Below are positions 37,110-45,280 of a DNA stretch of 64,000 nt, in pieces. The notes under the pieces were generated by a model. That model did not search any database. It saw only the letters and a program-made list of their open reading frames with translations, and was not told the DNA's origin. This stretch comes from CAUJIW01 sp963205175 (GTDB lineage Bacteria; Pseudomonadota; Alphaproteobacteria; Sphingomonadales; Sphingomonadaceae), in assembly GCA_041060555.1 (NCBI GenBank), contig JBEUDS010000004.1, one strand, 5' to 3'. Made by a program: the position numbers and the translations under genes. Every line of letters begins with the position of its first letter. The stretch's first letter is position 1.

Positions 37110-39125
37110 TCAGCAGCTCTTTGCGCCGATTGCCGTTCGTGGTGCGCCGGGCCGTGGCAGCAGATGTTCCGCCTGGTCGGCCGGTAGCGGCTTGCCAAGC
37201 AGGAAACCCTGCACTGTGTCGCAGCCGTGATCGCGCAGAAAGTCGAGTTGGGTGGTTGTCTCGACGCCTTCTGCCGTAACAGTGAGCTGGAGCGAGCGCG
37301 CGAGATCGATAATGGTGGTGACAATGGGGACGCCCTCGCCGTTACCATCAAGGTCGTTGACGAACGCGCGATCGATCTTGAGTTTGCTGACGGGCAACTG
37401 CTTGAGTACTGCCAGCGAGGAATAGCCGGTGCCGAAATCGTCGATCGCGACATGGACCCCCAGGGCGCGCAGCTGACGCAGCCGGTCCGCTGCCGCCACG
37501 GGGTCGGCCATCAGCGCGCTTTCCGTTACCTCCAGTTCAAGACACTGGGGGGGCAGGCCGGTATGCGCCAGTACGGCCGCCACCTGATCGATGAAGTTGT
37601 TGGTCTGGGTTTGCAGCGGCGACACATTGACCGCCACCATCAATGTCGTGCCGGCCATCCGGTTCCACTGCGACACCTGCCGGGAGGCCTCGTGCAGCGC
37701 CCAGTTGCCCAGCGCGCCGATCATGCCGATGTCTTCGGCCAGCGGGATGAAGGTGGACGGCGGCACCATGCCGAGTTGCCGGTGCCGCCAGCGCATCAGC
37801 GCTTCAAAGCCTTGCAGGGTCTGGTCACGTGCGCTGAAGATCGGCTGATAGTGCAACAGCAGTTCACCCCGCTCGCAAGCCTGGCGCAGGTCACGGGTGA
37901 GCATGGATCGCAGGCGATAGGATTCGTTCATGCCGGCGGCGTAGAACTCGACGGGGTGATGACCCTGTTCGCGCGCTCGCCCCAGCGCCAGTTCAGCGTC
38001 GGACAGCAGGGTCTCCGGCGCCGCCGCGTCGGCCGGGAATACGGTGACCCCCATCGTTACGCGCAGGTGGACCGTCTCGCCGTTCAGCCGGTAGGGCTTG
38101 TTCACGGCCAGACTCAATCTTTCAGCAAGTTGCTGAGTGGTGGCGTTACCAATGAGCCCGCGGACCACCACGCCGAAGTCGTCCGGCCCCACGCGAGCGA
38201 CAACACCCAGAGCGCCCGTGCCGCGTTCCAGCCGGCGGGCCATTTTGCGCAGCAGCAGGTCGCCTGCGCGCATGCCGAGCTCGTTGTTGATTTCGCGGAA
38301 ACGCTCGATGTTGAAGCGGGCCACCAGAACCTGCTCGTCCTTGAGCAACGGTCCGGTTGACATTTCACGCAGTTTTTCGATGAACATGACGCGATTGGGA
38401 AGTCCGGTCAGGGCGTCGAAGTGTATCAGTTGCTGGATGCGGACATCCGCTTCCTTTGAATGGGTGATGTCTGTGGCAACGCCGACCAGGCAGGTTGGGA
38501 CGTCATTGGCATCGCATATCACCCGACCGCGCATGCCGACCCAGCAGTAATGACCATCGCTGTGTCGCAGGCGATACTGGTCGGCCTGCTCCTTGAAGGG
38601 GCGATGCAGCATGCGCCGCATCGTTGCGGTGGCGCGCTCCCGATCGTCGGGATGCATCCGCTGACGCAGAATGTCGGTTGGCAACGTTGCATCATTGGGT
38701 AATCCCAGCAACGTTTTCAATTGGGGCGACAGCACCAGGGTGCGGCTGTCGAGATGCCACTCCCATACGCCACTGCTGGTGGCCGAAAGCGCGAGTTCCA
38801 GCCGTTCGCCATAATGACGCAGCTGTGCCTGATGCACGCAAATGCGCCGGCCTGTCACACACAGGACCGAATAGAGCAGGATGGCGGTCAGTCCGACATA
38901 GAACCAGCCCTTGTAGGTCTGCAGTATGGCGACCTGCTGGGCGGACATGGGCAGGCTGTTCACCAGGTGATCGCTGCCTGCAATCCACAAGGCTCCCACC
39001 AGTGCGTAGGCAAGCGCCAGTAGCGCTGGCAGGCGGCGATACCCGACTGTCCCGAGGACAATGCGCCGTGTCGCTTCGGCGGCGGTAGCCGGCATCTCAG
39101 CCGTGTCGGTATGCTTCGCGGTCAT
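37110..39125 (-). CDS. Membrane PAS-GGDEF-EAL protein, degenerate GGDEF
   Basis: The 671-aa product has two N-terminal membrane helices (about residues 35-105), a PAS domain, a GGDEF-like domain and a C-terminal EAL domain. In the GGDEF domain the signature is ARVGPDDFGVV, lacking the GG(D/E)EF residues, so cyclase activity is unlikely. The EAL domain keeps EALMRWRH, LELEVTES, IDDFGTGYSSL, KIDRAFV and AEGVET, so cyclic di-GMP hydrolysis is likely. I prefer ATG 39125; a TTG at 39167 is an alternative. It follows phoX after 73 bases in the same direction, so it lies upstream of phoX in transcription. Confidence 0.92.
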   Translation of the reverse strand: MTAKHTDTAEMPATAAEATRRIVLGTVGYRRLPALLALAYALVGALWIAGSDHLVNSLPMSAQQVAILQTYKGWFYVGLTAILLYSVLCVTGRRICVHQAQLRHYGERLELALSATSSGVWEWHLDSRTLVLSPQLKTLLGLPNDATLPTDILRQRMHPDDRERATATMRRMLHRPFKEQADQYRLRHSDGHYCWVGMRGRVICDANDVPTCLVGVATDITHSKEADVRIQQLIHFDALTGLPNRVMFIEKLREMSTGPLLKDEQVLVARFNIERFREINNELGMRAGDLLLRKMARRLERGTGALGVVARVGPDDFGVVVRGLIGNATTQQLAERLSLAVNKPYRLNGETVHLRVTMGVTVFPADAAAPETLLSDAELALGRAREQGHHPVEFYAAGMNESYRLRSMLTRDLRQACERGELLLHYQPIFSARDQTLQGFEALMRWRHRQLGMVPPSTFIPLAEDIGMIGALGNWALHEASRQVSQWNRMAGTTLMVAVNVSPLQTQTNNFIDQVAAVLAHTGLPPQCLELEVTESALMADPVAAADRLRQLRALGVHVAIDDFGTGYSSLAVLKQLPVSKLKIDRAFVNDLDGNGEGVPIVTTIIDLARSLQLTVTAEGVETTTQLDFLRDHGCDTVQGFLLGKPLPADQAEHLLPRPGAPRTAIGAKSC

Positions 39126-39308
39126 AGGCCTACGCAACCCCAACAAAGTTGTGGCAGTCTCACTCAACCCAATCCCCAGTCGTCATAGTGTCGAGTCGAG
39201 GTGAAAGGACGGTTAATGGTCTCCCGACGCCGGGGCGATGGACAGTTGGCCGTTGCCGGGGTTGGAGTAGAGTGAAGCTGATGTCGGCCCGACAAGGGGG
39301 AGGTACGG

Positions 39309-41105
39309 ATGACGAGAGGGCTGTTGGTTGCTGTCGGGCTGGTGTTGCTGTTGGGGGCGGGGCAACCGGCGTCGACGGCGGAGGTCCAAGGACGGCCAGA
39401 GTCTGAGGCGTTGGCCACACTGCTGGATGATCACTGGACCTATGTCCTGAACGAAAATCCGGTGCTGGCGACGTCACTGGGCGTGCGCCGTTTGGATGGC
39501 AGGCTGGGTGATCAGTCGGTCGCGGCGATGGATCGCCAGAGGGCGTCGCTGGAGGCGCTGATCAGGCGGGCGGAGGCGATTGACCCTGCTCGACTGTCAG
39601 CGGCGGAGCGGGTCAATCGCGCCATCCTGATCCGCGATATGAAGACGGAACACGACGGCCTGGCTTTCGGTCAGCGGCTGATGCTGTTCACCACCTACAG
39701 CGCCTGGCATACCCAGTTTGCCGGCCTGCCCGATGCGGTGCCGTTTTTCACTCGCGCCGATTACGACAGCTATCTTGGCCGTCTGGCGGAATATCCGCGT
39801 CTGAACGCCGAGGGTATCGCCACGACACGCGCGGCCCTGTCGGGAGGGTTCGTCCAGCCCTGCGCGGCGATGGTGGGGTTCGAGAAGACCATCGAGGCCC
39901 ACATTGTCGACGATGTTGACCAGTCGGTGTTCATGCGCCCGTTTGGCCGGCGGCCAGACAGCATTGACGATGCGGCCTGGGCAGACCTGAAAAAGCGGGC
40001 CCTGTCGCTGGTGCGAGACAAGGTCATCCCGGCCTATCGGGATTTTCTGGCGTTCTACACCGGGGAATATGCGCCACGCTGCCGCCAAAGCGTTGGCGCG
40101 TCTGCCTTGCCGCAGGGAGCGGACTATTACCGTTATCGCGCCCGGGCGATGACGACGACCGAACTGACACCTGACCAGATTCATCGCATCGGTCTCGATG
40201 AGGTGGCGCGCATCCAGAAGGAAATGGACAAGGTGGCGTTCGCCGCCGGGTTTGCCGGTCGCCAGACCTACGCCCGCTATCTGCGGGAGGAGCCGCGTTT
40301 CTATGCACGGAGTCCCGATGAACTGCTGTTGCATGCCGGAGCGCTGGCCAAGCGGATCGACGGCGAGTTGCCAAGATTGTTTGGTCGACTGCCGCGCCTT
40401 CCCTATACGGTGAAGCCAATTCCGGCTGATCAGGCGGAAGGCACGACGACGGCCTACTATGAACCCGGCGCCGGCTCGGCGGGCCGGGCCGGCGTGTACC
40501 GGGTGAATACCTCGCATCTTGATCAGCGACCGCTGTACGAACTGCCGTCGCTGACCGTGCATGAGGCCGTGCCGGGTCATCATCTGCAGATTGCTCTTCA
40601 GCAGGAGCTGAATCTTCCCGATTTCCGCAAGTACACCAGCTTCTTCACCGCGTTTGTCGAGGGCTGGGCGCTTTATGCTGAAACGCTTGGCCATGACATG
40701 GGGCTCTACGACAAACCGGAAACCCAGTTCGGGCGGTTGTCATACGAGATGTGGCGCGCGTGCCGTCTGGTGGTGGACACGGGACTGCACGCCAAGGGCT
40801 GGACCAAGCAGCAGGCGATCGATTTCATGACAGCCAACACGGCGCTCAGCCCGCACAACATCGAGGCGGAAGTGAACCGCTATATCACCTGGCCCGGTCA
40901 GGCGTTGGCGTATAAGATCGGCGAGTTGCGCATCCGCGCTCTCAAGGCGCGGGCGCAAGCGGCGCTGGGGCCGGCTTTCGATCTCAGAGCCTTTCACGAT
41001 GCGGTGCTGGAGAATGGCGCGGTGCCGCTTGATGTGCTGGAGGCGCATATTGATGGCTGGATCGCGGGCCGGAAACAACGCCATCAACAGGAGGCAGGAT
41101 CATGA
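39309..41105 (+). CDS. DUF885-family secreted metallopeptidase-like protein
   Basis: The 598-aa product starts with a signal peptide (MTRGLLVAVGLVLLLGAGQP...) and carries the DUF885 zinc motif LTVHEAVPGHHLQIAL near residue 420, with EGWALYAETLG downstream supplying the third ligand. These are M3-like peptidases whose natural substrates are mostly unknown. An AAGGGGGAGG ribosome-binding site precedes ATG 39309. Its end overlaps the GFA gene by 4 bases. Confidence 0.9.
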   Translation: MTRGLLVAVGLVLLLGAGQPASTAEVQGRPESEALATLLDDHWTYVLNENPVLATSLGVRRLDGRLGDQSVAAMDRQRASLEALIRRAEAIDPARLSAAERVNRAILIRDMKTEHDGLAFGQRLMLFTTYSAWHTQFAGLPDAVPFFTRADYDSYLGRLAEYPRLNAEGIATTRAALSGGFVQPCAAMVGFEKTIEAHIVDDVDQSVFMRPFGRRPDSIDDAAWADLKKRALSLVRDKVIPAYRDFLAFYTGEYAPRCRQSVGASALPQGADYYRYRARAMTTTELTPDQIHRIGLDEVARIQKEMDKVAFAAGFAGRQTYARYLREEPRFYARSPDELLLHAGALAKRIDGELPRLFGRLPRLPYTVKPIPADQAEGTTTAYYEPGAGSAGRAGVYRVNTSHLDQRPLYELPSLTVHEAVPGHHLQIALQQELNLPDFRKYTSFFTAFVEGWALYAETLGHDMGLYDKPETQFGRLSYEMWRACRLVVDTGLHAKGWTKQQAIDFMTANTALSPHNIEAEVNRYITWPGQALAYKIGELRIRALKARAQAALGPAFDLRAFHDAVLENGAVPLDVLEAHIDGWIAGRKQRHQQEAGS

Positions 41106-41560
41106 TTCTGACCGGTGGGTGCCAGTGCGGCGCCAAGCGCTACCGCGTGGAAACCGAGTCGCCTGAGGCGTATTATTGCCACTGCCGCATGTGTCAGAAG
41201 GCGGTGGGCAACGTCTTTGCGGCGTTTGTCAATGTTCCCAAGGCCGCCGTCGACTGGGCGACGCTGGGCCCCGATCTCTACCATTCGTCACGCCTTGCGG
41301 AACGGGGTTTTTGCGCCCGTTGCGGCACGCCGCTGAGCTTCGCCTTTCCCGACTCCGATCGTATGGACTTGACGATCGGCAGCCTCGACGACCCGGTCGC
41401 CGTGCACCCCAGCAGCCATTTCGGCATCGAAAGCCGGGTGCCCGGATGGAGTCATGAGGATGGACTGCCAGGCAAGCGGGTCGACGACTCACCGGAGATC
41501 GTTGCCCGCTGGGAAGCGGCCTACGGCGTTGGCACCAGACCAGGCGAGATCAGGCCGTAA
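41102..41560 (+). CDS. GFA/CENP-V-type zinc-binding protein
   Basis: The 152-aa product has the zinc motifs of the GFA family: GGCQCGA (C7, C9), CHCRMCQ (C26, C28, C31) and CARCGTPL (near residues 75-80), plus the C-terminal PSSHFGIESRVPGW. The family includes a former glutathione-dependent formaldehyde-activating enzyme, but most members have no proven function. Coupled to the upstream DUF885 gene by an ATGA overlap. Confidence 0.9.
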   Translation: MILTGGCQCGAKRYRVETESPEAYYCHCRMCQKAVGNVFAAFVNVPKAAVDWATLGPDLYHSSRLAERGFCARCGTPLSFAFPDSDRMDLTIGSLDDPVAVHPSSHFGIESRVPGWSHEDGLPGKRVDDSPEIVARWEAAYGVGTRPGEIRP

Positions 41561-41577
41561 ATCGGGAGGTGGCGTCC

Positions 41578-42255
41578 TCAGGCGGCGGCGATGCCTGCCC
41601 GCCGAAGGCCTTCGTCCAGCACTTCCTCGCGAACCCGCACGCTGTCGCCTACTTCGATGTGGGCCATTTCACGAAACAGTGTGTGGGCGCGCTGGCGGTC
41701 GACGACGTTGCGCGCCTTGAAGACGCCCATCGGATCGTCCGGGCGTATGCCCAATGCCTGACCGATGCGGGCGGCATAGCGGTCCACCTTCTGCCACATG
41801 GTTTCACAGCCCGGGGTCGCGCGGCCGCCTTTGCGGCACTCGGCGCTGAGCACATAGCGGGTCATGACCTGGCGGGGCGTGCGCAGCCCGTGCTTGAAAC
41901 GGTAGGCCTGAAGGGTCAGGGCGACGGCGCGGGCGGCCTGTGTGCCGTTGTCGAAGACGGCCAGCCGCTGCTTGCCGACGCGGACCTGACCTTCCCACCT
42001 GGTTCCTTTCAGGCACCAGTAATTATTGTAGGCAAGGCAGACCTGGTTGGCTTCGGAGCGCGGCAACCTGGACAGGCTGCCTGGCGCGTAATGGCCCCCG
42101 CGCTGGCGGATCAGCAGGTGGGGATGGGTATCCGTGTGAACCGGCGTGGGCGCCGGTCGTGCGATGGCGTGTGGCGCCGTGGCGCCTGCTGTGGCCTGGT
42201 GCGGCCCAACGCCGAGCAAGAGCATCGCCGCAGTGGCGACACAGATGCGGAGCAT
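41578..42255 (-). CDS. Secreted phage-P5-like protein, paralogue A
   Basis: The 225-aa product has a signal peptide (MLRICVATAAMLLLGVGPHQ...). It is about half identical by eye to the protein at 42560-43195: both share CLxYNNxWCLKGTxWxGQ, LAVFxxxxxAARAxALTLQAYRFKHGL, then TPxQxMxRxxL, a cysteine-bearing KGGR segment and a C-terminal R-x-LFRExAHIExG. The middle resembles phage P5-type structural or lysis-associated proteins, in which NNPGNI...W.G...F...G.RA...L..Y...HGL.T is conserved. The paired cysteines fit an exported protein. Function unknown. Confidence 0.8.
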   Translation of the reverse strand: MLRICVATAAMLLLGVGPHQATAGATAPHAIARPAPTPVHTDTHPHLLIRQRGGHYAPGSLSRLPRSEANQVCLAYNNYWCLKGTRWEGQVRVGKQRLAVFDNGTQAARAVALTLQAYRFKHGLRTPRQVMTRYVLSAECRKGGRATPGCETMWQKVDRYAARIGQALGIRPDDPMGVFKARNVVDRQRAHTLFREMAHIEVGDSVRVREEVLDEGLRRAGIAAA

Positions 42256-42559
42256 GGGTCATCTCCTTGGGTCAACTACATACAACTGTTGTTTTGACAC
42301 ACGCGAAAGCACGTCAAACAACGGGCTCCAAGAGCCTGAGATGTTGCACGGCAATCCATCGGCCGAAACATCCCGTCGTGCGCCGGCATTTGTCGCCAGA
42401 CGCGGGCGTTGTTTGACGAATTCTTGACAATAATGCAAGTGCGCGCCGGTACTTTGTTGATTTCCCTTTGAATATCATCTGGTTGTCTATTGGTTAACGG
42501 TCGCCCCGGTACCGCGATCGCCGCCGGTTTTCCGTCAAAGCGGCGTGCTGCCGTGCCGA
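42256..42559 (-). other. Gene-free region between the two P5-like paralogues, with inverted repeats
   Basis: No gene is supported in these 304 bases. CGTCAAACAAC (42312-42322) is perfectly matched by GTTGTTTGACG (42408-42418). Inside this 107-base segment GGCTC-CAA-GAGCC (42324-42336), GATGTT/AACATC with nested CGGC/GCCG (42340-42372), and CGTC/GACG (42374-42402) can also pair, so a four-stem fold is possible. A further GTTGTTTTGAC lies at 42288-42298 next to the perfect palindrome ACAACTGTTGT (42284-42294 region). It forms the leader of paralogue A. Confidence 0.45.
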
Positions 42560-43195
42560 TTACCAGCTGATCCCGGCACGCGTCAGGCCCTCGTCGGTGA
42601 CGGAGTCCCGAACGCGCAGCGTGGTGCCGATTTCGATGTGCGCGACCTCCCGGAAAAGGATGCGGGCACGTTCGATATTGACGCGCGTTCGATCGACAAA
42701 GACTCCGGTGTCCTCGTGCGGGCCGATGCCAAGCGCGCCGGCAAGGCGCCCGGCATGGCGGTCGACCAGCTTCCACATGCTGGCGCAGCCGGCCTTGCTT
42801 CTGCCGCCTTTCAGGCAGCCGGGGTTGAGGATGAACCGGCTCATGATCTGGGTGGGTGTGCTCAGACCATGCTTGAAGCGATAGGCCTGCAGGGTGATGG
42901 CAAACGCGCGCGCGGCGTCGGCGGGGTCCGCGAACACAGCCAGCCGATGTGTGCCGACCTTGGTCTGGCCCCGCCACTGCGTGCCTTTGAGACACCAGAA
43001 GTTGTTGTATTTCAAACAAGGTTGCTCGGCCACGGTGCCGGGAAGGCCGACCAGAGGCGCCGGCGCGTATGCACCGTCGGGCTGGCGCACCAGCAATGCC
43101 GGGTCGACATCCGCCCGTGCCGGCGTGATGCCGAGGACGCAAACGGCGGCGGACACGTAAAGGATGGTCAACGCAGCCAGTCGACACGGCCGCAT
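42560..43195 (-). CDS. Secreted phage-P5-like protein, paralogue B
   Basis: The 211-aa product has a signal peptide (MRPCRLAALTILYVSAAVCV..., to ARA) and is the tandem paralogue of the 41578-42255 product. The core reads CLKYNNFWCLKGTQWRGQ, HRLAVFADPADAARAFAITL, QAYRFKHGLSTPTQIMSRF. The same P5-like pattern applies. Cysteines in NPGCLKGG and KAGCASMW probably pair with those of the CLKYNNFWCLKG segment. I prefer ATG 43195; a TTG at 43213 would overlap ptsH. It lies only 4 bases after the ptsH stop and may be read from the PTS transcript. Confidence 0.8.
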   Translation of the reverse strand: MRPCRLAALTILYVSAAVCVLGITPARADVDPALLVRQPDGAYAPAPLVGLPGTVAEQPCLKYNNFWCLKGTQWRGQTKVGTHRLAVFADPADAARAFAITLQAYRFKHGLSTPTQIMSRFILNPGCLKGGRSKAGCASMWKLVDRHAGRLAGALGIGPHEDTGVFVDRTRVNIERARILFREVAHIEIGTTLRVRDSVTDEGLTRAGISW

Positions 43196-43199
43196 GGTT

Positions 43200-43484
43200 C
43201 TAGTCTTCTTCAAACTTGGCCTCGACCAGGGCCACCAGCGATGCCAGCGCCTGGGGCGCCTCCGGCCCTGAGGCGGCGATCCGGATTTCCTCGCCGATGG
43301 CGGCGGCCAGCATCATCAGTCCCATGATCGAGGTTCCGACGACGTCGGACCCATCCTTGCTGACGGTCACCTGCGCATTGAAACGGGAGGCGAGGGTGAC
43401 AAACTTGGCGGATGCCCGGGCATGCAGCCCCCGCTTGTTCAGGATGGTTACCGTTTGCGCCAGCGCCATGTCGCCCATTATCAC
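43200..43484 (-). CDS. ptsH: Phosphocarrier protein HPr
   Basis: HPr passes phosphate from enzyme I to EIIA proteins. The product is about 94 aa with the active histidine in NKRGLHARASAKFV and the regulatory serine in GTSIMGLMML that HprK phosphorylates. A GTG at 43484 overlaps the upstream EIIA stop; ATG 43478 is the alternative. It closes the run chvI-chvG-hprK-rapZ-EIIA-ptsH. No sugar-specific EIIB/EIIC gene is present, so the system is regulatory. Confidence 0.95.
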   Translation of the reverse strand: MIMGDMALAQTVTILNKRGLHARASAKFVTLASRFNAQVTVSKDGSDVVGTSIMGLMMLAAAIGEEIRIAASGPEAPQALASLVALVEAKFEED

Positions 43485-43882
43485 ACCCCGGCGAGAATCT
43501 TCGACGCGACGGAGATATATTTGCGTCCGGCTTCCTGGGCCGCCTCAACGGCGGCGGTCACGTCCATGGTCCGCCGTACGGTGGCCAGCCGGATCAGCAT
43601 TGGCAGGTTGATGCCGGCGATGACCTCGACATTGGGCTTGCCCATCAGCGAGATGGCGAGGTTGGAGGGGGTGCCGCCGAACATGTCGGTCAGCAGGATG
43701 ACGCCGGTGCCGGAGTCCACGGCTTCCGCCGCCTCGGCGATGTCGCGTCGGCGCGCCTCCATGTCATCATCCGGGCCGATGCAGATGGCGCGAACCGCTT
43801 CCTGGGGGCCGACAACATGCTCCATGGCGGAGATGAACTCGGCGGCCAGGCGGCCATGGGTGACCAACACCAATCCAATCAT
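43481..43882 (-). CDS. Mannose-type PTS EIIA domain protein
   Basis: The 133-aa single-domain EIIA-Man has the phosphorylatable histidine H9 in MIGLVLVTHGRLA, the LLTDMFGGTPSNLA turn and INLPMLIRLA. In alphaproteobacteria this stand-alone EIIA (EIIA-Man or ManX-like, also called PtsM) works with HPr and HprK as a signalling output rather than in sugar transport. It overlaps rapZ by 4 bases and ptsH by 4 bases. Confidence 0.94.
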   Translation of the reverse strand: MIGLVLVTHGRLAAEFISAMEHVVGPQEAVRAICIGPDDDMEARRRDIAEAAEAVDSGTGVILLTDMFGGTPSNLAISLMGKPNVEVIAGINLPMLIRLATVRRTMDVTAAVEAAQEAGRKYISVASKILAGV

Positions 43883-44835
43883 ACGACGATACTCTCTGGT
43901 CCCTCGGTCAATGGCTGGTCCGCGCCATGGGTCTGTGCCCGCAGGTCGCGGTGAACGACCGACAAGGCGTGACCCTCTCCCTTGAGCATTGCAGCCATTC
44001 GTTCCGTCACAAAGACCGATCGGTGCTTGCCACCGGTGCAGCCGAAAGCGACGGTGAGATAGGCTTTCCCTTCCTTCCGGTAAAGCGGAAGAAGGTAGGA
44101 TACAAGGTCATGGAGGCGGCGAAACGATTCGCCGAAGGCCGGATCGCCCTCAATATACTCCGCAACGCCTTGATCCAGGCCGGTCAGGGGTCGCAATTCA
44201 TCCACCCAGTGCGGATTGGACAGGAAGCGCAGATCAAGAACGAGATCAGCGTCGCGCGGCACGCCGCGCGAGAACCCGAATGACATCAGTGTGAGCGTCA
44301 GTGATTCGGAGCGGGTCAGCGCGAAGCGATCGGCGATCGACCGGCGCAGCTGGTGGATGGTGTAGTCCGTCGTATCGAGTACCACGTCGGCCCAGCGGCG
44401 CAGCGGCGACATCAGCTCGCGCTCGCGCGCCACGCCATCCATCACCGGGCGATCGAGGGCCAGGGGGTGGCGGCGTCGGGTCTCGGAGAAGCGGCGGGCG
44501 AGTTCCTCACCCGCGCAATCGAGAAACAGGACATGGACATCAAGGCCGCGCTTCTCACGCAACTCCTTGAGATGTTGTACGATTGCCTCGGCATCGAAGG
44601 CGCGGGTGCGACTGTCGATGCCAATGGCCAGCGGGCGCTCGGCGCCCTGGTCGGGGCGGATGTCCTCGGTGGCCAGCAGCTTGGTCAGCAGGCTGATCGG
44701 CAGGTTGTCGACCGCTTCATAGCCCAGATCCTCGACGGCCTTGAGGGCGGACGACTTGCCGGCGCCGGACATGCCGGTGACCAGCAATATTCGGGTCGAT
44801 GGCGCCCGGCGGGCTGGCTTGCGACGTTTCGGCAT
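43879..44835 (-). CDS. rapZ: RNase adapter RapZ / nucleotide-binding protein
   Basis: RapZ binds nucleotides and, in enterobacteria, directs RNase E to the GlmZ small RNA. The 318-aa product has Walker A LVTGMSGAGKSSALKAVED, the family DNLPISLL, the conserved LVSYLLPLYRKEGKAYLTVA region and the C-terminal GCTGGKHRSVF signature. The target in alphaproteobacteria is less clear. It is the usual neighbour of hprK, separated here by nine bases. Confidence 0.95.
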   Translation of the reverse strand: MPKRRKPARRAPSTRILLVTGMSGAGKSSALKAVEDLGYEAVDNLPISLLTKLLATEDIRPDQGAERPLAIGIDSRTRAFDAEAIVQHLKELREKRGLDVHVLFLDCAGEELARRFSETRRRHPLALDRPVMDGVARERELMSPLRRWADVVLDTTDYTIHQLRRSIADRFALTRSESLTLTLMSFGFSRGVPRDADLVLDLRFLSNPHWVDELRPLTGLDQGVAEYIEGDPAFGESFRRLHDLVSYLLPLYRKEGKAYLTVAFGCTGGKHRSVFVTERMAAMLKGEGHALSVVHRDLRAQTHGADQPLTEGPESIVV

Positions 44836-44844
44836 GGCGGCGTC

Positions 44845-45270
44845 TTATAGCGGAAGCCGGATGTCGCACAAAGCGATCTCGACCTTCAGCGGGGCATCAT
44901 CACGCATGGCATCGATCCAGACCGATGGGACTTTGCTGCCGCCATGCAGCCACCAGTGCGATTCAGGCAGTCGCTCATCCTCCACTCCCAGGTCCACCAC
45001 CAGCGCCACAGGTGCCCGCCGCAGATAGGGCAGGCGGACAAGTCCGACGGCACGAACCTCCAGCAGGCCGGCGATGCGGGGCGGCGGGGCGGCGATCAGC
45101 CGGTCCCCATCGCACGACAGTGCGACATAATCGTCGGCAACCAGCATGGCGCCCCGGTCAATGAGGCGCAGCGCCAGATCGGACTTGCCAAACCCGGAGG
45201 GGCCGGTGAGCAACACCGCCCGCCCGCCGATCGCCACGCAGCTGCCATGGACATATGGTGAGCTTCCCAT
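44845..45270 (-). CDS. hprK: Short HPr kinase/phosphorylase, catalytic domain only
   Basis: The 141-aa product is the C-terminal catalytic domain of HprK, with the P-loop GPSGFGKSDLALRLI (23-30 for GPSGFGKS) followed by DRGAMLVADDYVAL. The N-terminal domain and the C-terminal helix of Gram-positive HprK are missing, as is usual in alphaproteobacteria. It phosphorylates HPr on the regulatory serine. Start ATG 45270; a GTG one codon earlier is possible. It lies ten bases after chvG. Confidence 0.92.
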   Translation of the reverse strand: MGSSPYVHGSCVAIGGRAVLLTGPSGFGKSDLALRLIDRGAMLVADDYVALSCDGDRLIAAPPPRIAGLLEVRAVGLVRLPYLRRAPVALVVDLGVEDERLPESHWWLHGGSKVPSVWIDAMRDDAPLKVEIALCDIRLPL

Positions 45271-45280
45271 TACCCGCCTC

